Made by a program: the position numbers and the translations under genes | Notes under the pieces: generated by a model | The model's database searches: none | Told to the model about the DNA's origin: nothing | Seen by the model: the letters and a program-made list of their open reading frames with translations, nothing else | Assembly: GCA_023415715.1 (NCBI GenBank) | Contig: JAEZJP010000116.1 | Location: 1-16,013 of the forward strand | DNA: 16,013 bases | Direction of reading: 5' to 3' | Origin: Bacillota bacterium | GTDB taxonomy: Bacteria > Bacillota > Clostridia > Christensenellales > Aristaeellaceae | Part shown: positions 1 through 5,828 of the stretch, one piece after another | How positions within the stretch are numbered: position 1 is the first letter of the stretch | Layout of the letters: every line of letters starts with the position of its first letter

Positions 1-593
1 TATCCCAGCACCCCTGTGCTGTCCATGATCCAGGATACCGCAAGCCCCGCAAGAATGCCTGCCATCACGAAAGTGCGGTAGCGGACGCTGAAATACCTGC
101 CCCGGATGCGCAATGGCACCAGATCGCCCATCAGGCTGTTAAAGCTTAAGTTGACTGCGGAGTTGCCCCCGGCGATCAGCGCTACCAATACGATTACAGC
201 CCAAGGCCGGAGATAATTCACAGCCTCGGGAATGAAAAAAGGAAGCAGGCCGATAGGAATCCATAAAGAGCGGCCCAGGATGCCGAAAAACAGGAACATG
301 AAGCGGCGGTTGCGCCTGCGTTCCATGAAATAACTGATAAACAGCTGTGATGTATTGGCGATTACTGGAATAGCGGCAATAATCCCCAGTTGGAGGTCAT
401 CGGCGCGGACTACTTCCCTAAGAAAACCGGTCCAGGCTGCGCCGGTGGTGATTACGCCGGCGGCATTGCCAAATGTTGCGGCCAAGATAACTAGGTAAAG
501 ACTGCGGCGGAGACTGTCGGTCATGCCGGTGGAATCGAACAAGTCTCTGGAGCGGGGCCAACGAATCATATGGCCCCATTTGGGCATATTCAT
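1..593 (-). CDS. MFS transporter, N-terminal part (3' end beyond window)
   Basis: I translated the minus strand by hand. A frame with no stop runs from the ATG at 593 to base 1, giving about 197 residues and continuing off the window. After a charged N-terminus of about 30 residues come hydrophobic segments at roughly 31-55, 68-88, 98-122 and 128-150. The loop around residues 155-170 reads GDLVPLRIRGRYFSVRYR, which fits the cytoplasmic loop of major facilitator superfamily permeases with its conserved D, P and RG. It should be a secondary transporter in the cell membrane; the substrate cannot be told. The nearest Shine-Dalgarno-like string, AGGAAAGG, lies about 15 nt upstream, which is long, so an internal ATG (587 or 569) may be the true start. 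A good promoter lies just upstream, so it need not depend on topB transcription. Confidence 0.82.
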   Translation of the reverse strand, partial: MNMPKWGHMIRWPRSRDLFDSTGMTDSLRRSLYLVILAATFGNAAGVITTGAAWTGFLREVVRADDLQLGIIAAIPVIANTSQLFISYFMERRRNRRFMFLFFGILGRSLWIPIGLLPFFIPEAVNYLRPWAVIVLVALIAGGNSAVNLSFNSLMGDLVPLRIRGRYFSVRYRTFVMAGILAGLAVSWIMDSTGVLG

Positions 594-701
594 GGGATGA
601 TAAACCAGCCTTTCCTGTGCATGAAGGCATATGTAAGCGTAGCTGTAGCGGTGGCGCTTCCGGCATCATAGGTTAAGAAACAGAGCCTGAGGCTCATGGA
701 T

Positions 702-730
702 ATTCTATCCCATCCGCCCGCAAGATGCAA
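702..730 (-). promoter_or_regulatory. Sigma-A-type promoter of the MFS gene
   Basis: On the minus strand TTGCAT (725-730) is followed by a 17-nt spacer and TAGAAT (702-707). The predicted start of transcription is near 695, giving a leader of about 100 nt before the MFS start codon. That leader opens with a small hairpin, GAGCC-TCA-GGCTC (683-695). The -10 box and the spacing are good; the -35 box is only fair. Confidence 0.6.
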
Positions 731-744
731 GGCTAGTAATCACT

Positions 745-795
745 TTCTCCCCTGCAATCGCTTGCGACGAAGTCTCAAGCGATTGCAGGGGAGAA
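745..795. repeat. Perfect 20-bp inverted repeat (strong hairpin)
   Basis: The arms 745-764 and 776-795 are exact reverse complements (TTCTCCCCTGCAATCGCTTG and its complement) around an 11-nt loop. Neither side has a T-run, so it is not a typical intrinsic terminator in either direction. It sits 15 bp upstream of the MFS -35 box and about 190 bp past the topB stop codon. It could form a cruciform, a processing site, a mobile-repeat end or a Rho-independent pause; the sequence does not decide. Confidence 0.75.
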
Positions 796-800
796 GCGGA

Positions 801-984
801 CCGGATTTCTGAATTTTCTCACGAAAATTCCGGGCGAAATCCGGCTGCAGGATTTGATTTCCCGTCGGGCGGGCAAGCTCGCCCTTTGGGGAAATCCATT
901 TAAACCGGCAGAGCCGGTTCAAATGATTGCAAATGGAGGGCCGAGGCCCTCCAAACCTCCTGGGCTTTTCGTGAGCGACAGCCC
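801..984. repeat. Array of closely packed hairpins downstream of topB
   Basis: No gene is visible here. Nearly all of the stretch is palindromic. Stems: CCGGATTTC/GAAATCCGG (801-809 with 836-844) enclosing GAATTTTC/GAAAATTC (811-818 with 823-830, TCAC loop). GATTTCCC/GGGAAATC (856-863 with 889-896) encloses GGGCG/CGCCC (867-871 with 880-884). CATTT-a-AACCGGC pairs with GCCGGTT-c-AAATG (897-909 with 913-925, AGA loop). GGAGGGC/GCCCTCC (935-941 with 946-952) has a CGAG loop. GGGCT..TCG pairs with CGA.AGCCC (962-984). In addition CTCACGAAAA (818-827) and TTTTCGTGAG (966-975) are complementary, so the ends could pair with each other. On the minus strand it begins 2 nt after the topB stop codon. 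It may be a structured 3' RNA, a compound repeat or a non-autonomous mobile element. Confidence 0.65.
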
Positions 985-986
985 TG

Positions 987-3140
987 TCATTTTCTCCCCG
1001 TTTTTATGTAAGCAACAGGTATGCGGGCAGAAGGGGCGGATGAACCTTTGGGCGTAAAGCTTAAAAAGCCATCTTGAAGAGCCAAGCTGCCTGTGCTGCC
1101 CTGAAGGCTGCCATTTTTTATGAGCAACGGGACAAGCTTTGCGGTAAGCGGCGGTCCGCCGGCTTTTTGAAGGCAGTCCTTCCAAAGGGTAAAGTGGCAG
1201 CCCTGACGGTATCGGGTACAGTAAAACGCCTTGGAATTTTCCGCTACGCCGCCTTCAGAGCATACGGGGCATTTTGTGTCCGGCAGCGGCTGGGCCGCGG
1301 CCTTTGTCCTTAACTTGCCCTTTGTACCTTCTTCCTTTGCAAAGCTTGCTGACTTTACATCCTCCCGGGCATAGTTCACCAGAAAACCGCACAGTTTGCG
1401 GATACCCTGAAGGAAAGGGGGAGCTTCCTGGCTGCCGGCTGCAATATGGTTAAGGGCCAGTTCCCAGCGGCCTGTTGTCTCCGGCGAGGAAATCTCCGGT
1501 GGGGCGACACGGATCAGCTCGACGCCTTTATCGGTAGCCAGCAGCGTTTTGCCCTTGCGCTGAACGTACCCTACCGCCACCAGCCGCTCGATGATGGCGG
1601 CCCGCGTGGCAGGGGTGCCAAGGCCGCTGTCCTTCATCTGTTCCCTTAATTCCTCGTCCTCAATATCTTTGCCTGCCCGCTCCATAGCGGAAAGCAGGCT
1701 GCCGTCCGTGTGGGGCGGTGGGGGCTTGGTGGTCTCCTTCTTGGCTGCGGCCTTTTGTACAGTACGCTTATCACCGGGAACGAGAGCCGGAAGGGGAGTA
1801 TCGTCATCCTTGGCTGATTTTTCAATACCTTCGTATACCTTTTTCCAGCCGATATCCTTCACGGTCCGGCCCGTTGTTCGGAAGGTGTGATCGCTTACCC
1901 CTGTGATCACTTTCAATGCGTCGTAGGTATGGGCGGGATAGAAGGCGGCCAGCAGCCGGCGGGCGATAAGGTCGAACAGCTTCTTTTCATCCGGCGGCAG
2001 CTTGTTTATGTCTGTCTTTTTGGGCGTGGGCAATATGGCATGATGGTCGCTGATTTCGCTGTTGTCAAAGATTCGCCTGGGATGGCTGAGTTTGCCTTCC
2101 GGCATTGCGCCGGGAATCAGAGGCTGATATACGTCCGGCAGGCATTGCATTGCCCTTTTGGCGGGGCCAGCCATGTCGTCGGGCAGGTGGCGGCTGTCTG
2201 TGCGGGGATAAGTGATGGCCTTGTGGGTTTCATACAGGCTTTGGGCCACCTTCAGCGTTTTCTGGGCGGTGAAGCTCAAAAGACGGTTGGCATCCCGCTG
2301 CAATGTGGTCAGATCGTATAATTGGGGAGGAAGTTCCTGCTTGGGCGTAGATTCGGATAACAGGACTTTGCCTTCCCTGCCCTTTACAGATTGAACAATG
2401 GCTTCCGCTGCTTCCTTTGTGGGTATCCTGGTATCGTTCTCCTGACCTTCCTTGAACCACATGCCTTGGTAATCGCCGAAATCCGCTGTAACGGTATAGT
2501 ATTCCTCCGGATTAAAGGAGGAAATCTCCAGATGACGTTTGACCAATATGGCCAAGGTAGGCGTTTGCACACGGCCTACGCTGAGCAGCGCGTTGTGCTT
2601 GAGTGTAAAGGCACGGCTGGCATTCATGCCTACAAGCCAGTCTGCCTGGGCGCGGCAGGAGGCGCTTACGTACAGGTTGTCATAGGCGGCGCCGGGTTTT
2701 AAAGCCGCAAAGCCTTCCTGAATCGCTTCGTCAGTCATGGAACTGATCCACAGCCTGTCCACGGGCTTTGCACAGCCGGCTTCCTGATAAATAAAGCGGA
2801 AGATCAATTCGCCCTCCCGCCCGGCGTCGGTGGCACAAATGACCCGGTCCGTTTCCTTGTCGCACAGCCACTTCTTCAAAATACGGAACTGGCCTTTCGT
2901 CTTGGGCAGCACTTTTAAAGGAATGCTCTCAGGCAGGATGGGCAGATCATCCATGCGCCATTTCTTGTACTTTTCGTCCAATTCATCGGGATCGCAAAGA
3001 GCCACCAGATGGCCGATGGCCCAGGTGACAACATATTTTTCCCCCAGCAGGCAGCCATCGCCCCTTTCACGGCACTTGAGAACCCTGGCGATGTCCCGGC
3101 CTACGCTGGGCTTTTCCGCTACAACAACTGTTTTCCCCAT
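987..3140 (-). CDS. topB: DNA topoisomerase III (type IA)
   Basis: This 717-residue protein should relax and decatenate negatively supercoiled or single-stranded DNA by transient single-strand cleavage. The N-terminus (VVVAEKPSVGRDIARVL, residues 5-21) and DAGREGELIFR (105-115) form the Toprim domain, with metal-binding acids at D105 and E109-E111. The active-site tyrosine is Y311 in ITYPRTDSR. Four cysteines near the end (C624, C627, C641, C648) form a zinc ribbon, followed by a roughly 70-residue tail ending in KTGRK. The length is close to B. subtilis TopB. I chose the ATG at 3140 because AAGGAG lies 5 nt upstream and MGKTVVVAEKPS is the normal family start. The open frame continues 65 codons further upstream (to 3335), but that part is translated repeat DNA. 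No conjugation genes are visible, so I treat it as chromosomal. Confidence 0.96.
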   Translation of the reverse strand: MGKTVVVAEKPSVGRDIARVLKCRERGDGCLLGEKYVVTWAIGHLVALCDPDELDEKYKKWRMDDLPILPESIPLKVLPKTKGQFRILKKWLCDKETDRVICATDAGREGELIFRFIYQEAGCAKPVDRLWISSMTDEAIQEGFAALKPGAAYDNLYVSASCRAQADWLVGMNASRAFTLKHNALLSVGRVQTPTLAILVKRHLEISSFNPEEYYTVTADFGDYQGMWFKEGQENDTRIPTKEAAEAIVQSVKGREGKVLLSESTPKQELPPQLYDLTTLQRDANRLLSFTAQKTLKVAQSLYETHKAITYPRTDSRHLPDDMAGPAKRAMQCLPDVYQPLIPGAMPEGKLSHPRRIFDNSEISDHHAILPTPKKTDINKLPPDEKKLFDLIARRLLAAFYPAHTYDALKVITGVSDHTFRTTGRTVKDIGWKKVYEGIEKSAKDDDTPLPALVPGDKRTVQKAAAKKETTKPPPPHTDGSLLSAMERAGKDIEDEELREQMKDSGLGTPATRAAIIERLVAVGYVQRKGKTLLATDKGVELIRVAPPEISSPETTGRWELALNHIAAGSQEAPPFLQGIRKLCGFLVNYAREDVKSASFAKEEGTKGKLRTKAAAQPLPDTKCPVCSEGGVAENSKAFYCTRYRQGCHFTLWKDCLQKAGGPPLTAKLVPLLIKNGSLQGSTGSLALQDGFLSFTPKGSSAPSARIPVAYIKTGRK

Positions 3141-3145
3141 ACCCT

Positions 3146-3151
3146 CTCCTT
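3146..3151 (-). promoter_or_regulatory. topB ribosome binding site abutting the repeat element
   Basis: AAGGAG on the minus strand, 5 nt before the ATG at 3140, decides the topB start over the longer frame. The terminal hairpin of the repeat (3152-3170) begins at the very next base. Folding of that hairpin could therefore affect ribosome access, or merely mark the element's edge. Confidence 0.75.
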
Positions 3152-3314
3152 CCAGGGGCTCTGCCCCTGGACCCTGCCAAAGGGTTCCGTAGCCCCGCCC
3201 CCGCCAGTGGCGGAAATGGGCGGGGCGGAGGAAGCTGGCGAAACAAGCGGTGGGAGCGTCAGCGAACCAACGCGCCGATTGAGCCAGCCGGTAAAGCCCC
3301 TTTGGAATCCCCAT
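3152..3314 (-). repeat. Modular GC-rich repeat element, left copy (163 bp)
   Basis: Read on the minus strand, the element starts at 3314 with ATGGGGATTCCAAAGGGGCT and ends at 3152 with the hairpin CCAGGGGC-AGA-GCCCCTGG. Two blocks match the right copy: 3253-3314 pairs with 3728-3787 with few differences, and 3152-3249 pairs with 3901-3999, where the first 43 bases are identical. Inside is a nested hairpin: GCCCCGCCC (3192-3200) with GGGCGGGGC (3218-3226), enclosing CCGCC-AGT-GGCGG (3201-3213). There is no transposase gene. Its frame is open into topB, but topB has its own ribosome binding site. Confidence 0.8.
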
Positions 3315-3374
3315 ATTAGGAATAAGTGCTTGCAATGTAAATATACAATGGAAACCTTGTTATGTAATAGAATT

Positions 3375-3392
3375 TCGCGCCTGCGGGCGCGA
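3375..3392. repeat. GC-rich hairpin in the repeat block
   Basis: TCGCGCC (3375-3381), loop TGCG, then GGCGCGA (3386-3392). It sits at the border between a short AT-rich stretch (3315-3374) and the GC-rich modules that follow. It may mark the edge of a separate insertion. No T-run follows on either strand. Confidence 0.5.
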
Positions 3393-3442
3393 CCAGGGCT
3401 TTCCTCCCACAAGCTCAATCTTCGCACTGCTCACTGCCGTTC

Positions 3443-3624
3443 GCAACTCCGACGGCTCAATCGTCGCATCGCTTCGCTGCCGCTCGCGTTGCTCGTTTCG
3501 CTCGTTTCCTCCGCTTCGCTTCATCCGCCACAGGCGGCGCTCAGCTGCGGAACCCGTTTTCTTGTTTCCTCCGCCTCGCTTCATCCGCTACAAGCGGCGC
3601 TCGGCTCTGTCACCCTGGACCTTC
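3443..3624. repeat. Central repeat modules with a 60-bp tandem duplication
   Basis: A 34-base stretch, 3454-3487, matches 3792-3825 of the right copy with two differences and in the same orientation. It is followed by two tandem units with a 60-bp period (3504-3546 and 3564-3606), both starting GTTTCCTCCGC and containing CATCCGC. Each unit holds a small hairpin: CCGCC-ACA-GGCGG at 3525-3537 and CCGCT-ACA-AGCGG at 3585-3597. The difference between the two changes both partners of one base pair, so pairing is kept. No gene is supported here; the open frames are by-products of the repeat. Confidence 0.7.
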
Positions 3625-3665
3625 GGAGGCATGCCTCTATAAAAAATATCCTCCCACCGCTGTTC

Positions 3666-3695
3666 ATTATATCCCAGCCAAATGGAAGGACGCAA
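3666..3695 (-). promoter_or_regulatory. Possible topB promoter inside the repeat block
   Basis: On the minus strand TTGCGT (3690-3695), an 18-nt spacer and a perfect TATAAT (3666-3671) lie in an AT-rich island between the repeat copies. A start near 3659 would give topB a leader of about 520 nt made almost entirely of repeat DNA. Just downstream lies the palindrome GAGGCATGCCTC. The -10 box is strong and the -35 box weak, and topB may also be reached by readthrough from the exporter genes. Confidence 0.42.
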
Positions 3696-3727
3696 TATAT
3701 AGATCCTGTATACAATTTATATAGATA

Positions 3728-3999
3728 ATGGGGATTCCAAAGGGGCTACACCGGCTGGCTCAATCGGCGCGCTGGTTCGCTGCTCCCATCTGGCTCAATA
3801 GTCGCATTGCTTCGCTGCCGCTCGCACTGCTCCTTTTCGCCAGCCTCCTCCACCCCTCCCATTTCCGCCACTGGCGGGGTCGGGGTTCCGGAGCCCCCAT
3901 CGCTTGTTTCGCCAGCTTCCTCCGCCCCGCCCATTTCCGCCACCGGCGGGGGCGGGACTGCGGAACCCATTGGCAGAGGTCCAGGGACAGCGTCCCTGG
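3728..3999 (+). repeat. Modular GC-rich repeat element, right copy (272 bp)
   Basis: This copy is inverted relative to 3152-3314. It starts with the same ATGGGGATTCCAAAGGGGCT and ends with CCAGGGAC-AGC-GTCCCTGG (3981-3999). It carries about 113 extra bases (3788-3900): a copy of the central module plus a diverged second copy of the 3' block. Hairpin cores lie at CCGCC-ACT-GGCGG (3865-3877) and CCGCC-ACC-GGCGG (3937-3949). Compared with the left copy, the terminal hairpin differs at both members of one base pair (G-C against A-T). Nearly all of it (from 3746) lies inside the exporter reading frame on the other strand. Confidence 0.8.
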
Positions 4000-5827
4000 T
4001 GGGGGAGTGGAGGATCTGAAGACCCTGCTCATCCTCGAACTGGTTGGTATACAGGTGGTAGTAGTAGCCTTTTTTGACGATTAGCTGGTGATGATTGCCT
4101 TCCTCAATAACCTTGCCGTCCTGTATGACCAGGATGCGGTCGGCGGAGCGCACGGTGGAAAGGCGGTGGGCGATAATGAAGCTTGTGCGGCCCACCAGCA
4201 CCTGTGAAATGGCCTGCTGTATAAGCTGTTCCGTTTCCGTATCCACGGAGGAGGTGGCTTCGTCCAGAACAAAGATGGCGGGATCGGCCAGAATCGCACG
4301 TGCAAAAGAGATCAGCTGCTTTTCACCGGTGGACAGGCGGTTTCCGCCTTCGCCCACATCGGTATCGTAGCTTTTTTCCATGCGCAGGATGAAGGGCTCG
4401 GCATTCACCATTTGAGCGGCTTTATGAATCTGCTCATCCGTGGCGTCCATGCGGCCGTAGCGGATATTGTCACGTATGGTTCCGCTGAACAGGTGCGGCT
4501 GCTGCAGAACGTAACCCAGGTGGCTTTGCAGCCAAAGCTGGCTGCGCTTGCGGTAATCCACGCCGTCAATGAGTATGCTTCCAGCCGTAGGCTCGTAAAA
4601 CCGGCAGATCAGATTGACGATGGTGCTCTTGCCACTTCCCGTTTCACCCACCAGCGCGATGGTCTGACCGGCCTTTAAGCGCAGGTTGAAATTCTTCAAA
4701 ACCTGCTCGCCTTCCTTATAGCGGAAGGATACATTTTGAAACTCGATATCGCCCTTTAAAGCGGGCCAGTTTTCCCGCTTGGGGTGGAAATTGTCGCCGA
4801 ACTTTTTGACGACTTCGGGAGTATCCACGATATCTGGCTCTGTTTCCAGCAGCGTGACCACACGCTCCGCCGCGGCTTGGGCGCTTTGCAGCTCGGCAAA
4901 AATTCTTGCGATATCGCGCACCGGCTGAAAAAACTGTATCGTATAGTTGACGAACACCTGCACGGTTCCCAGCGTCATTGCGCCGGTGAACACATCATAG
5001 CCGCCCTTCCACAGCGCGTAAGCCGTAGCCAGGGAACCCAATGAAACGACGATGGGCAGGTACAGCGCGGACAGGGAGGCAGCACGTACGGAGCTGTTTT
5101 GCATTTGAGAAGTCAGTTCCTGAAACTCCTTGGTGTTCATGTCCTCCCGCACCAGTGTTTTGGTGGTCTTGGCGCCCATGATGCCTTCATTGAAAGAACC
5201 TGTTATTTGACTGTTGGTTTTACGCACCAGGCGGAAGGCGGCCAGTATTTTCTGCTGGAACTTCCAGCTGATGAAAGCCAGCGGCGGGATCACCAGCATG
5301 ACGATCAGCGCCAGCTTCCAATTGAGGATAAACATCTGTATTCCGCACATGGTCAGGAAAACCGTTCCCCAGCCCAGATCCAGCAGCGACCAGCCGATGG
5401 TGTCCCCCAGACGCTGGGTGTCGGAGGTCATGCGGGTCATGAGATACCCGACCGGCATGGTGTCGTAATAAGAAAAAGGCAACTCCTGCAGCTTGCGGAA
5501 GCCCATTTTGCGTATCAGGTAGCATACGCCCGATTCCACACGGCCGCAATTCATCAAAAAGATGTATACCGATATGACCTGTAGCAGCATCAGCCCCACG
5601 TATAAGGTGATGAACCAGGGCAAATTTTGCGTTTCCTGCTTGCCGATGATGCTGTCGATGGCATAACCGGTCATCCGGGGAAAGATCACGTCGATGGTGG
5701 CGCATATGGCCATGAAAATACCGATTCGCACCAGATGCTTATGATAGGGCTTGGCATAGCCCAGCAGCTTTTTCCAAAGTTTCAAGTCAAACTGCTTGGT
5801 ATAATCCATCTCCTCCTGAAACTGCAT
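3746..5827 (-). CDS. Heterodimeric ABC exporter, subunit with the catalytic Walker B glutamate, with a repeat-encoded tail
   Basis: This 693-residue protein has an N-terminal six-helix exporter domain (about 20-330) and a nucleotide-binding domain. Walker A is GETGSGKST (394-402), Q-loop Q442, Walker B LDE with catalytic E523, and switch histidine H554. The signature is LSTGE (498-502) instead of LSGGQ. Its upstream partner has LSGGQ but an Asp in place of the catalytic Glu, so together they form one working and one degenerate ATP site, as in TM287/288 or BmrCD exporters. Such pairs usually export drugs, lipids or peptides; the substrate here is unknown. The start is one base after the partner's stop, with GAGGTGA upstream. 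Residues 1-610 are family-like; residues 611-693 lie wholly within the repeat (3746-3999) and include PPPVAEMGG twice. Confidence 0.93.
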   Translation of the reverse strand: MQFQEEMDYTKQFDLKLWKKLLGYAKPYHKHLVRIGIFMAICATIDVIFPRMTGYAIDSIIGKQETQNLPWFITLYVGLMLLQVISVYIFLMNCGRVESGVCYLIRKMGFRKLQELPFSYYDTMPVGYLMTRMTSDTQRLGDTIGWSLLDLGWGTVFLTMCGIQMFILNWKLALIVMLVIPPLAFISWKFQQKILAAFRLVRKTNSQITGSFNEGIMGAKTTKTLVREDMNTKEFQELTSQMQNSSVRAASLSALYLPIVVSLGSLATAYALWKGGYDVFTGAMTLGTVQVFVNYTIQFFQPVRDIARIFAELQSAQAAAERVVTLLETEPDIVDTPEVVKKFGDNFHPKRENWPALKGDIEFQNVSFRYKEGEQVLKNFNLRLKAGQTIALVGETGSGKSTIVNLICRFYEPTAGSILIDGVDYRKRSQLWLQSHLGYVLQQPHLFSGTIRDNIRYGRMDATDEQIHKAAQMVNAEPFILRMEKSYDTDVGEGGNRLSTGEKQLISFARAILADPAIFVLDEATSSVDTETEQLIQQAISQVLVGRTSFIIAHRLSTVRSADRILVIQDGKVIEEGNHHQLIVKKGYYYHLYTNQFEDEQGLQILHSPTRDAVPGPLPMGSAVPPPPVAEMGGAEEAGETSDGGSGTPTPPVAEMGGVEEAGEKEQCERQRSNATIEPDGSSEPARRLSQPV

Positions 5828-5828
5828 G

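Noticed and set aside
590..697. 35-codon frame on the minus strand whose stop overlaps the MFS start (ATGA)
   Set aside because: Its ATG falls at about the predicted transcript start, so there is no ribosome binding site. The residues (threonine/alanine-rich) resemble no known peptide.
745..795. Perfect hairpin as a Rho-independent terminator of topB
   Set aside because: There is no T-run on either side and it is about 190 bp from the topB stop, so I list it as a repeat only.
987..3140. topB as part of an integrative conjugative element
   Set aside because: No relaxase, VirB4/VirD4, integrase or attachment site is visible; its neighbours are ordinary transporter genes.
987..3335. Longer topB frame with 65 extra N-terminal residues
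   Set aside because: The extra part is translated repeat DNA, and the AAGGAG directly before the ATG at 3140 marks the family-typical start.
3009..3728. 239-codon plus-strand frame across topB and the repeat block
   Set aside because: It runs antisense to the start of topB and through repeats, with no protein-like pattern and no start signals.
3443..3999. CRISPR-like or tandem array
   Set aside because: Unit lengths and spacers are irregular, the modules occur in both orientations, and no cas gene is present.
3728..4084. 118-codon plus-strand frame starting MGIPKGLHRLAQ
   Set aside because: It is the open frame of the repeat, running antisense into the exporter gene, without a ribosome binding site. 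It is better explained as repeat sequence.
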